DNA of 30,361 nt, taken from a virus. Every line of letters starts with the position of its first letter. Position 1 is the first letter of the stretch. The stretch covers positions 1 through 30,361 of IMG/VR virus record IMGVR_UViG_3300042542_001733. One strand, 5' to 3'. The translations under genes and the position numbers were made by a program. Below the pieces are notes generated by a model. That model ran no database searches, was not told the origin of the DNA, and saw only the letters and a list, made by a program, of their open reading frames with translations. Below, in pieces: positions 16,009 through 23,199 of the stretch.

Positions 16009-16470
16009 CTATAGACCTTTCACAAAGGTACGTTCCATAGGCCTAAACCCAGAACGTTTGTACAACTTTGCCATGCGTTCGACGTTGTCGTTGTGCAAGG
16101 CTATCATAAACAATGCCACTGCGCCACTGTCTAGCGCCCAGTTTTCGATGTCTTTGTACATACGCTGGGCGACGCCGCTGCCGCGATGGCCCGGCGACAG
16201 CCACCACCACATCTCCTGCACGACAAAATTCTCTGGGCTAAAGAACATGGGGTACAGGGCCGCCCCCGTAATCCCGACCGGCACGCCGTCCACTTCGGCG
16301 AGGATGGCGCGGAAGTTCTCGTTGCCGATAAGGTTGGTCAGGAACTCTGCGGTGCCTTCCGGATCGAAGGGCATAAGGTCGCTCACCGGACAGTCCTCGT
16401 GGAACGCCGCGGCCATTTCGATGTACGCCGGCAAGTCCGTTTCGGTCAGGGGGCGAACGACGACATCCAT
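16009..16470 (-). CDS. GNAT-family N-acetyltransferase
   Basis: A 153-residue GNAT enzyme. The acetyl-CoA loop (motif A) is LSPGHRGSGVAQRM with the key residues R96, G97, G99; motif B is LYKRSGFRPME near 136-146. Both lie at normal family positions and the length is that of one domain. Its substrate is unknown: it could modify a virion protein, a host protein or a small molecule. It is embedded in the late operon between a small virion gene (1-base TAATG overlap) and the first ejection gene, so it should be made late and might act during assembly or be packaged. Confidence 0.92.
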   Translation of the reverse strand: MDVVVRPLTETDLPAYIEMAAAFHEDCPVSDLMPFDPEGTAEFLTNLIGNENFRAILAEVDGVPVGITGAALYPMFFSPENFVVQEMWWWLSPGHRGSGVAQRMYKDIENWALDSGAVALFMIALHNDNVERMAKLYKRSGFRPMERTFVKGL

Positions 16471-16805
16471 TAGCTGACCAGTCGGCCCGACGCGCGGATG
16501 TTGATGGCCGACGCCGTGCCGGCGATGGTCGAGATGAAGCCGTTCAGCGGCAGGACGTGGCCGACCAGTTCCGGGAAGGTGTACGTCTCGGACGGCTGGA
16601 GCGTCTTGGTCTTGACGATCAAGTTGTCGTTGCCCGCGCTGCCCGCAGCGGTCACGAGGTTGACGCTGATCGTCGCCGCCGTGGCGCTGTAATTGGTGGC
16701 CGTGAACTTGTCGATGATCGTCTGGACGCCGTTCGACGTGAATTGCGTCGTCTGGCTATTCTCCGCGGTCTTGGCCGGGATGATATTACTAATGGTAACG
16801 GCCAT
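16470..16805 (-). CDS. Small beta-rich protein, probable minor virion protein
   Basis: A 111-residue protein with alternating Thr/Val/Ile-rich strands, no Cys, Trp or His-rich motif, and a pattern suggesting a beta-sandwich (FTATNYSATAATISVNL, then LQPSETYTFPEL). I know no family name. It starts 2 bases after the tailspike stop and its stop overlaps the acetyltransferase start, so it belongs to the late operon. A role as tail or capsid accessory protein is likely from composition and location alone. Confidence 0.68.
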   Translation of the reverse strand: MAVTISNIIPAKTAENSQTTQFTSNGVQTIIDKFTATNYSATAATISVNLVTAAGSAGNDNLIVKTKTLQPSETYTFPELVGHVLPLNGFISTIAGTASAINIRASGRLVS

Positions 16806-16807
16806 AA

Positions 16808-18802
16808 CTACCCTCCGATCAATTCAACTGAGAACGAACTTTCATTTCCGTTAAAATTCAACGCGCCGCCGCTTGCCTGATATACTTCAACGCGGAAATT
16901 ATCGCCGGCGTCTGCGTACTGAATGACGCTTGGGTTCAGCACCGTGACCGCGACTGAACTGCCAACGCCAACAGCCGTGCAGCGGTCAACGACGTTCCCG
17001 TTCCGTAAGAAACGCGCCAAGCGCGGGCCTGTAGCGTTAGAAGCAAAGTTTGCGGTTGCAGTCAGACGATACCACCCCGGCTGCTTAACAAAGATATTTT
17101 CTGGTAGCGAAGTTGGGCTATGCAGCCCACCAAAATCATACGTGTCATTATCCCACGCAACAGCCGTCCAAGTTGCGTTAGGGATGGATTGAACGGTGGT
17201 GCTAGTTACCTGACAGATCACAGGTCCCATCGCCGACGTGAATTCAGTAATATTTTCGCTGGCGGTGCAGCCCGAAATTGAGTTGGCAATGTTCAGATCG
17301 TACCCTGCGGTGGGGTACTCAATGTCAATCACGTCGCTGACAAAACCCTTCACCGTAGTAGGCGTGTCTTGCGTGTCTGTGACCGAACAATTCTTAAACC
17401 GTATCGCGCGAGGATACGTCGGGTATAGCGCTCCGCGCGACAGGCGATAGCCGTCCCCACCAACATACGCCCAACCGTTTGCAAGAACGTTGACGACCTT
17501 ACACCCAACAACGTCGATATTTTGAGTGTTATATTTTTCTAGCCCGACGGGCAGCGCCACCGAACTCGGAGAGAAAATAAACCCAAAAGACCCGCAGTTG
17601 TTAGCGATGCACCCCGTCACTAAGCCGTCGCGGCTGACGTTTGCGAACTTAAACCCAAGCGACTCGCAGCTATCAGCGGTGCATCCTGCAATGGTCCAAC
17701 GACGATTACCTGTCCATGTATACCCAACGCCGGTTTCATACCCGCCGGAAAAGTCAAACCCTTGGTCAACCTCGATTGAGTTGCACCCGGTAATCGCGCA
17801 GTCGCGGATTTCCACGAACAAAAACCCGCGGGTCCACTTAATAGTTTCGACGCCGCTGAGACGCGTCTGCAAATTATAAACTTGGCAGTTGGCCAACGTA
17901 AAGTTCGCCGCGTTTACAAACTCAATGCCGTTCTGGCTGTCATTTGTCGGGTCGGGTGCTGAACCAGACACACGGTCGTGGACGATGCAGTTAGTTACAT
18001 TAAAACGTTCCGCGTGGCGAATTTGAATGCCCGCGCCGCAACCGTTTCCAGTCACGGTTACGCGGGTAATATTGAAGTTTTCTATGTATGTGAATTCGTT
18101 AACGCCGCCGATATACAGCGCGCTCGCAGCGTCGTCATTAAACGGTGACGTGATCTGCGGCCCCATGTTGATGGTGACGTTATCAATGAAGAAGTCAGAC
18201 GACCCGACGATGTTCAATGTGCGAAAATTGGTTGCCGTCTTATCGCCGATTTGGATGAGAAACGCATTCTGCAAACCGGCGATGGAAGTGGGGGAGCAGT
18301 TTCCGTTGATGGCATAGGTATACCCGCGGCCATCAACAGGGAACCCGCTTTCCAACGCCGCTTTAAGGGCTGCGCGGTCGTCGGTGACGCCGTCACCCAC
18401 AGCGCCGAAGTCGAAGGGTGTGACGAACTGACGCAGCTTATTCTGGACTGTAGTGGGGGTGCCGCCGTTCGGCATATAGCCAATCAAACTAGCCCCACTG
18501 GACGCGGCCAAGGCGGCGAGCGACGCAGGAGTCGCTCCGTCGATATTATCGACGGTCCAGATTTCTACGTCGTTGCTATCTGTCAGCTTAAATTTGTAGT
18601 TGGCGTTACTAAGCCAGACCGACGCTTCGCCGCGCGAGTTGAGGATGACGGGGTTAGCGTTGGCCGCACCGCCGCTTGCGTCCGCGTACGTCACCAAAGG
18701 TGTGGTCGTGCCCGCAGCATAGGTGTAGAGTTTACCGCCAGACAGCGGGTCGCCGCCGGCAGAAAAAAACTGCAGTTTAGGCTGCGGAGAGATAGTGGCC
18801 AT
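16808..18802 (-). CDS. Tailspike with beta-helix and C-terminal C1q/TNF-like domain
   Basis: A 664-residue receptor-binding protein. Residues 1-90 form an adaptor-like N-terminal domain (PKLQFFSAGGDPLSGGKLYTY, then NSRGEASVWLSNANYKFKL) that should bind the tail. VTPFDFGAVGDGVTDDRAAL at 128-147 marks the start of a right-handed beta-helix of the pectate-lyase/tailspike kind, which runs to about 510 with repeated Asn/Cys/Thr turns. The last 140 or so residues look like a trimeric jelly roll. Spikes of this sort bind and often cleave surface polysaccharide; no catalytic residues can be assigned. ATG at 18802 is preferred over a TTG 9 bases earlier. The DNA looks less GC-rich here than in neighbours. 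Confidence 0.85.
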   Translation of the reverse strand: MATISPQPKLQFFSAGGDPLSGGKLYTYAAGTTTPLVTYADASGGAANANPVILNSRGEASVWLSNANYKFKLTDSNDVEIWTVDNIDGATPASLAALAASSGASLIGYMPNGGTPTTVQNKLRQFVTPFDFGAVGDGVTDDRAALKAALESGFPVDGRGYTYAINGNCSPTSIAGLQNAFLIQIGDKTATNFRTLNIVGSSDFFIDNVTINMGPQITSPFNDDAASALYIGGVNEFTYIENFNITRVTVTGNGCGAGIQIRHAERFNVTNCIVHDRVSGSAPDPTNDSQNGIEFVNAANFTLANCQVYNLQTRLSGVETIKWTRGFLFVEIRDCAITGCNSIEVDQGFDFSGGYETGVGYTWTGNRRWTIAGCTADSCESLGFKFANVSRDGLVTGCIANNCGSFGFIFSPSSVALPVGLEKYNTQNIDVVGCKVVNVLANGWAYVGGDGYRLSRGALYPTYPRAIRFKNCSVTDTQDTPTTVKGFVSDVIDIEYPTAGYDLNIANSISGCTASENITEFTSAMGPVICQVTSTTVQSIPNATWTAVAWDNDTYDFGGLHSPTSLPENIFVKQPGWYRLTATANFASNATGPRLARFLRNGNVVDRCTAVGVGSSVAVTVLNPSVIQYADAGDNFRVEVYQASGGALNFNGNESSFSVELIGG

Positions 18803-18942
18803 GTCAATCAAACCTTTTTTGCGGTCGCCCTAGGTCTATCACAGCCTAGGTCAGTTCTCAAGTTCAGCCGTCTGCGCACCAAGTCAGACGCCGAATTTTA
18901 CGTAATGGCGGTGGCTTCAACGCCTCCGCTGGTAACGGCCCT
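18803..18942 (-). promoter_or_regulatory. Intergenic regulatory region with candidate promoter and paired CCTAGGT repeats
   Basis: This 140-base gap is the longest in the window. On the - strand TTGAGA (18856-18861) and TAGACC (18833-18838), 17 bases apart, could form a promoter about 31 bases before the tailspike ATG. CCTAGGT occurs at 18829-18835 and 18845-18851, 16 bases apart, overlapping the -10 and spacer like an operator. A 6-bp hairpin (18869-18874 with 18885-18890) lies between the upstream gene and the promoter. No small gene is convincing here. Confidence 0.4.
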
Positions 18943-19788
18943 TTATACCTCCAAGGAACTCACGTTGTCAGTCACGCTCAAAATAATTGACGGGATGGCA
19001 GGGTGGACTGCCGTGGCGGGGTCTGCAAACAGCGAAATGCCGGTGCTGTCCACTTCCCACATCAACTCAAAATAATCGCCAGCGTTCATCTGCAACAAAA
19101 AGTTCCACGCTGCGACATCCTCAGTGTTGTTCCCTTGAATACGGATGACAGTCGCGCTGTCGGGCACGTTGGTGCCGTTCTTGCGCAGCCATACCCAAAC
19201 GCGTTGTGCGCCGCCGCCAGTATGGACGAACTGCGCGGAGAACTGAATGTTGTAGATGTTGGGCCGGTCAACAAAAATGCGCGAAGTCGTGGTGCCACGG
19301 GTTACGCCATAAGATATGTCGGTCGTGTTGAACGTGATGGGGTAAGCCGTGTTGATGACGGCGGCCGTCTGATCGGTCGTGTCGTAGAACGATCCGTAGC
19401 GCGGCGAGATAAACTCTTTCGGCGGCGGCGATAGCGCCAGCGCCTGAAGCTGCGACTGGATGACCGCGATCTCACTGTCAGATGTAGCCGGGGGCGCGCT
19501 GTCCGCGGCCTGCGCAAGACTGTTGACTTTAGCGTCTACGTTGGCCGTTTCAGAGTAGCCGTCAGGCGCGCTTTCTATGCCTTGGATAGCGTCGCCAAAC
19601 ACAGTATCATAGGACGCGAGCAGCGACGCCGCGTTGGGCGCTAGTTCAGTTTCCTGCTGGGTCGCCTGCGTTGCAGTAAGCAGCGAAAGAAAGAACCGGA
19701 ACCATTCACGGCTAATCGCGCCCGTCCGTTCGTCGAGAAACGCAACGCGGGGTGGGGTAAGCTGGGTCGGGTTGATCGGCGCAACCAT
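18943..19788 (-). CDS. Tail fibre or needle-like protein with C-terminal C1q-like domain
   Basis: A 281-residue protein. The N-terminal 45 residues contain DERTGAISREWFRFFLSLL, a segment I associate with short phage fibres and which may dock to the tail. A helical or flexible part follows (about 46-120). Residues 128-281 form a beta-rich domain (YDTTDQTAAVINTAYPI, RIFVDRPNIYNIQFSAQF, WVWLRKNGTNVPDS) like C1q/TNF jelly rolls used as fibre heads. Its place after gp10-like is that of the P22 needle gp26, so it could be the tail plug or a fibre. It overlaps the gp10-like gene by one base (TAATG). Confidence 0.75.
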   Translation of the reverse strand: MVAPINPTQLTPPRVAFLDERTGAISREWFRFFLSLLTATQATQQETELAPNAASLLASYDTVFGDAIQGIESAPDGYSETANVDAKVNSLAQAADSAPPATSDSEIAVIQSQLQALALSPPPKEFISPRYGSFYDTTDQTAAVINTAYPITFNTTDISYGVTRGTTTSRIFVDRPNIYNIQFSAQFVHTGGGAQRVWVWLRKNGTNVPDSATVIRIQGNNTEDVAAWNFLLQMNAGDYFELMWEVDSTGISLFADPATAVHPAIPSIILSVTDNVSSLEV

Positions 19789-21308
19789 TAGGCGCGCGTT
19801 CCGCTCAAGATCAATTCTGCCCCCATGATGTAGATGCGGACCGGGTCGGTGCCAGACACCTCATAGACGCGGTCACGTATCTTCATCGTCGCACCAAGGC
19901 GGCGCCAGATCGTGCGGAAGCCGTAACGACCGATCTTGCCCATCGACTTCCAATGCTCGTTCGACCACGTATGGCCGGCGTCGTCTGACCAGCGCAGCAT
20001 GACCTGCGGATCGCTGCCCTGCACAACATTGAAGTCAAGCGCGATCTGGTCGCCATCTTCGGTGATAAGAAAATCGCCGTTTTCGGCCAACAAAAGACCC
20101 GTTTCCAGTTGCTGACCGTCTAACCCTACGCCTGTTTCGCAGTCGAGTTGCATCGCGTGCTGGATTGTGCGTGTCAGGTTGTTTGCGCCGGTCGGCAACG
20201 CGCGCCATGAGCGCAGCCACTTTTGCGGTTGGCCGTCATCAGCGTACACATCTAGATCGAAGCTATAAAGTTTGCCGTTTTGGTAGTCGCCAATGACGGT
20301 TTTGCTGTTGAAAAACACATGGCTGTTGCCGCGATGGCGGTTAAACTCGCCGTTTTCAAATGAAGCGCGTTCGTGCCACGCGCCGGTCGCCACATCGAAC
20401 ACCCACGTCGTGTTGGCGGTCGGGAAGTTCAGCACGTAGAAGCTGTGGCCGTCCTGCTGGTAAGTGTAGCCGACCGCGTCCGACAGGTCAGAATATTCCT
20501 GCATCTGCCATTCGATAGCGTGCGTCGAAATGCGCTGCCCCATATAGCCCGACGCGCGGAAGACCATACCTTGCCCGCGGTCGTCCTTGCCGAGCCAGTA
20601 AATCTGGTTGTCCATTTTGGCGATAGAATAGGGTGCAGCGCAACCCAGTTCATTGTACGCGCCTTGGATGCGGGCCAGCGGAAAGTCGAGCGTACCCGCG
20701 TTGTACCAAACTTCGGAAGAGTTTGTGCCGTAAACCCATACTTCGCGGTGGTCGATAAAAATGGCGACCACATTGTCAGGATCGCCTTCGGCGCTGGCAA
20801 AATCAAGCGGATCGACGCTGGTGCCGTCTAGCAACTGCGTCACCCAGATTTTCTGGCTGTTCGGTTCGTTGAACACAAAATAGCCGTCGAGATAGCCGAC
20901 TGTCACCGCGCCGGGGAAGTCCGGATCGGTGATCTGCTGGAACACGTCGGTCTGGACGTTGTAGATGTAGCCCTGTGGGTTCGCAGCGATAAAAAGTTGC
21001 GTACCGTTGTCAGTCATGCTGACGGGGCCGGTGCCGGCGACCGTACCTTTAGCAACGGCGGTCCAGTTACGGTCAATTTTGTACAGCGTGCTGCCAGAAA
21101 CAGCGTATGCGTAGCTGCCAAACTGCCAAAGGCCGCGAATTGGTCCGTTCCCAACTGTCAACAGCAGCGACAACCCCGGCGCGCGCTGAAGAAAGGCAGG
21201 CTCTTTGCCCCCCTCCGGAACAATCTCCGGAAACAGGTTGACCATGCGGTTGTCGGCGGCGTTGACGCTGCGAGCGACATACGCCGACCCCAAGATCGGC
21301 GTCTTCAT
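19788..21308 (-). CDS. P22 gp10-like packaged DNA stabilisation protein (tail hub)
   Basis: A 506-residue protein of the Phage_stabilise family, near the 472 residues of P22 gp10. Typical features are the start (GSAYVARSVNAADNRMVNLFPE), the APGLSLL segment and repeated beta-propeller-like blades: GLWQFGSYAYAVSGSTLYKI, then DGYFVFNEPNSQKIWVT, then VWVYGTNSSEVWYN. In P22 this hexamer sits under the gp4 ring and keeps the packaged genome in place. Gene order (gp4-like directly upstream, 1-base TGATG overlap) agrees. The C-terminal part ends in a beta-rich region. Confidence 0.92.
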   Translation of the reverse strand: MKTPILGSAYVARSVNAADNRMVNLFPEIVPEGGKEPAFLQRAPGLSLLLTVGNGPIRGLWQFGSYAYAVSGSTLYKIDRNWTAVAKGTVAGTGPVSMTDNGTQLFIAANPQGYIYNVQTDVFQQITDPDFPGAVTVGYLDGYFVFNEPNSQKIWVTQLLDGTSVDPLDFASAEGDPDNVVAIFIDHREVWVYGTNSSEVWYNAGTLDFPLARIQGAYNELGCAAPYSIAKMDNQIYWLGKDDRGQGMVFRASGYMGQRISTHAIEWQMQEYSDLSDAVGYTYQQDGHSFYVLNFPTANTTWVFDVATGAWHERASFENGEFNRHRGNSHVFFNSKTVIGDYQNGKLYSFDLDVYADDGQPQKWLRSWRALPTGANNLTRTIQHAMQLDCETGVGLDGQQLETGLLLAENGDFLITEDGDQIALDFNVVQGSDPQVMLRWSDDAGHTWSNEHWKSMGKIGRYGFRTIWRRLGATMKIRDRVYEVSGTDPVRIYIMGAELILSGTRA

Positions 21309-22018
21309 CAGTAGTTCCCGGCGAAGATGTTGAACCGCTGACGGGTCGCCACAATGCTGTAGGGCATCGACATGATGTCGTCAGGGTTGTTGATCCGCTT
21401 GAGATTGCGCTTGCTCGTCATGGCGATGCGCTGCACCTGCGGCGTTGGCTCCATGCCAAACTCCGGGGCCATCTCGGTCGCCAGATTGTAGCGGAAGGCG
21501 CGCAGGTAGCCCGGCGGGAAGTGCAGTTCGGTGGCCAGCGTGGCGGGCTTGGTCAGTTCCTCAACGGAGATGAAGTGCCACTCCAGCGCGCGTGTCGGGC
21601 GCGGGTAGATGTACATCTCTACGTTGGGGAATGTGTTGTTGACGAAGATCACCTGCGGGAACGTCGAAGTCACGGTCTTGACCGCGATGCCGTTGTACTG
21701 CTGCTGGTTGATGAATTTGATGCCGTAGCTGATGCCGGTGCTGGCGTCGCGGAAATAGGTGCTGTCATCCAGCAGCACGGGGCGGTTGCCGACGAAATCG
21801 CCGCTAGGGCCGAGCGTGCGCGAAAGCTGACCTGCCGGCCAAGTGAACACCTGATCCTGCGTCGCGAAGACTGATAGCCGTTCCGTGTTCCAGCTATCAA
21901 TCATCTGGTTCATGGCGGTCAGCGCGTCCTGCGACGTTTCCGCCGACGGCGTTTCGCCTTCTGCCAGAACGCCCAGCAGGCGCAGAGAACCATTAATGAT
22001 GTCGCCGGCGGTCGTCAT
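21308..22018 (-). CDS. P22 gp4-like head-to-tail adaptor
   Basis: A 236-residue protein resembling P22 tail accessory factor gp4, which forms a ring below the portal. The opening AGDIINGSLRLLGVLAEGE and the MNQMIDSWNTERL helix are typical of the family, and a YLRAFRYNLATEMAPEFG helix lies near 169-187. It is longer than P22 gp4 (166 residues). The ATG at 22018 follows the preceding stop after 3 bases, and its stop overlaps the gp10-like start. No peptidoglycan hydrolase motif is obvious to me, although P22 gp4 has been linked to such activity. Confidence 0.88.
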   Translation of the reverse strand: MTTAGDIINGSLRLLGVLAEGETPSAETSQDALTAMNQMIDSWNTERLSVFATQDQVFTWPAGQLSRTLGPSGDFVGNRPVLLDDSTYFRDASTGISYGIKFINQQQYNGIAVKTVTSTFPQVIFVNNTFPNVEMYIYPRPTRALEWHFISVEELTKPATLATELHFPPGYLRAFRYNLATEMAPEFGMEPTPQVQRIAMTSKRNLKRINNPDDIMSMPYSIVATRQRFNIFAGNY

Positions 22019-22021
22019 GGC

Positions 22022-22234
22022 TTATTCTTCCTGCGCTGCGCGTCGGCGTCCACGGCGCTTAGGCTCCGCCATTTCGTTGACTGGCTCTTCATCGCCTTCG
22101 TCAACGTCCGCCGCTTCGGCTGGCGTAATGGGATCATAGCGTTCCCAGCCGTGCATTTCATCTAAAATCGCTTCGTGTTCGCTGATAGCAACCTTAGCGC
22201 CGTGCGTCGGGTGGACCATGTAGATTACAGACAT
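22022..22234 (-). CDS. Small acidic/basic protein of unknown function
   Basis: A 70-residue protein: MSVIYMVHPTHGAKVAISE and EMHGWERYDPITP form a short beta-like domain, followed by an acidic stretch (ADVDEGDEEPVNE) and a very basic end (PKRRGRRRAA). I chose the ATG at 22234 because GAGG lies 7 bases before it; the frame extends upstream only through the hairpin. Small proteins of this pattern lie between coat and head-tail connector genes in some podoviruses. A connector or capsid accessory role is a guess. Confidence 0.75.
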   Translation of the reverse strand: MSVIYMVHPTHGAKVAISEHEAILDEMHGWERYDPITPAEAADVDEGDEEPVNEMAEPKRRGRRRAAQEE

Positions 22235-22245
22235 AGGTACCTCGT

Positions 22246-22271
22246 AAAAATGGACGGCCCGAAGGCCGCCC
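22246..22271 (-). terminator. Hairpin with UUCG loop and U tract after the 137-residue gene
   Basis: GGACGGCC (22252-22259) and GGCCGCCC (22264-22271) enclose a loop that reads TTCG on the - strand. One position pairs only as G.U in the - strand RNA, and a run of five U follows (22246-22250). This is an intrinsic terminator or attenuator for the leftward transcript, placed directly before the ribosome site of the 70-residue gene. Confidence 0.68.
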
Positions 22272-22278
22272 AAATTAA

Positions 22279-22692
22279 TTACAGTGCGTGCATAACCACA
22301 AAGTTAAACACGACTGCTTCGCTCAAGTTACCGCCGGTGATGTTGCGCAGCGTGATCGTTGCGGCACCTGCGGTCAGACCCGTCACCCACAGCGTGTAGG
22401 AGCCAGCCGTGGCCGTCCCACCAACAATCGACAGGATCACGGCGTCGTTTGCCGAAATCTTGCTGTTGTTCAACGTGAACGTCACCGAAGTGGTGCCGGC
22501 AAGCAGCGCCCCGTTCATGGTGACGGTGCCAGCCGACTTGTTCAGCGTGACAGGTTCAGCCTTGTTAACGCCCTGCGTCACCGCGCCGCGAGCGGCGGCA
22601 GTGTAACCGATTTCATCATCAGCGTAGAGGAAGTCTGCGCCGCGGATGTCTTGGTCGAGGAAGGCAACGCCAATTGCTTGGGAGTTCGCCAT
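22279..22692 (-). CDS. Probable capsid accessory/decoration protein, beta-sandwich
   Basis: A 137-residue protein. After a helical N-terminal part (1-50, AIGVAFLDQDIRGADFLYADDE), residues 50-130 are Thr/Ala/Gly-rich strands (GTTSVTFTLNNSKISANDAVIL, SYTLWVTGLTAGAATITLRN) that read like an Ig-type beta-sandwich. Proteins with such folds often decorate capsids. It is the second small gene after coat, flanked on both sides by tetraloop hairpins, and has a strong ribosome site (AGGAG, 8 bases before ATG), which suggests high expression. No family name is known to me. Confidence 0.7.
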   Translation of the reverse strand: MANSQAIGVAFLDQDIRGADFLYADDEIGYTAAARGAVTQGVNKAEPVTLNKSAGTVTMNGALLAGTTSVTFTLNNSKISANDAVILSIVGGTATAGSYTLWVTGLTAGAATITLRNITGGNLSEAVVFNFVVMHAL

Positions 22693-22713
22693 TTCGTTTC
22701 TCCTGAAAAGGTC

Positions 22714-22733
22714 GCCCCGGCCGAAGCCGGGGC
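22714..22733 (-). other. Hairpin with UUCG tetraloop between two virion genes
   Basis: GCCCCGGC (22714-22721) pairs perfectly with GCCGGGGC (22726-22733); the - strand loop is TTCG closed by C-G, an exceptionally stable RNA tetraloop. It lies 7 bases after the 134-residue gene. Only a short, broken T run follows (CCTTTTC), so it is a weak terminator or a 3'-end protecting structure. Confidence 0.6.
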
Positions 22734-22740
22734 AAACCGA

Positions 22741-23145
22741 TTAGTTTGCGATGCGGTACAGGGTGTAAGTGCCGTCGCCCGTCTTGCGAGCGCGGAACAC
22801 AACGGCCTTGCCAGCTTCGCCAGCGCCCGAACCAACCAGCGTCCAGCCCGTGCCGGCCGTCAGCGTACCGGCGCCAGCGCCAGTGCTCAGGAGAGCGAAG
22901 TCGAAAGCCGAGTTAACCTTGGCGCTGCTGATGCGGTCGTCAACGCCGCCAACGCCGGTAACAGCCGGAAGGGCGAGGTTAGCGCCGCTGCCCGAAGTGA
23001 AGACGATCAGCCCCTGCTCAAGATTGAGCACGGTCAAAGTCGCCGCGCCGGTGTAGGTGGTGGGAGCAACCTGCGTGCCAAGAATGACTTCGTTAAGATT
23101 GCCATCGCCGACCTGATAACCGCCGGCACCGTTAGGAAGAGCCAT
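22741..23145 (-). CDS. Probable capsid decoration or head-fibre protein
   Basis: A 134-residue protein that starts ALPNGAGGYQVGDGNLNEV, an opening I associate with small podovirus virion proteins next to the coat gene. The rest is Gly/Ala/Thr/Val-rich beta structure without Cys and ends in an RARKTGDGTYTLYRI hairpin-like segment. It follows coat by 54 bases, a gap containing a GC-rich hairpin, and has an AAAGGA ribosome site. Position suggests an abundant capsid surface protein. Confidence 0.7.
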   Translation of the reverse strand: MALPNGAGGYQVGDGNLNEVILGTQVAPTTYTGAATLTVLNLEQGLIVFTSGSGANLALPAVTGVGGVDDRISSAKVNSAFDFALLSTGAGAGTLTAGTGWTLVGSGAGEAGKAVVFRARKTGDGTYTLYRIAN

Positions 23146-23168
23146 AATAAAATCCTTTCAAGTGGTGT

Positions 23169-23190
23169 GCCCCCGGCCGGAGCCGGGGGC
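23169..23190 (-). other. Perfect 9-bp hairpin after the coat gene
   Basis: GCCCCCGGC (23169-23177) pairs with GCCGGGGGC (23182-23190) around a four-base loop (TCCG on the - strand), 10 bases after the coat stop. No T run follows, so it probably protects the coat mRNA 3' end or acts as a partial terminator that lowers expression of the genes behind it. Confidence 0.6.
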
Positions 23191-23199
23191 GGGTTCAGG

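Noticed and set aside
15209-16477. A 422-codon + strand frame opposite the ejection and acetyltransferase genes
   Set aside because: Same reasoning: the GNAT motifs on the - strand are unmistakable and the + strand product looks like antisense translation.
18901-18945. In-frame extension of the 281-residue fibre protein past its TAA by 14 codons
   Set aside because: The extension is short and I see no readthrough context; no relative could be compared.
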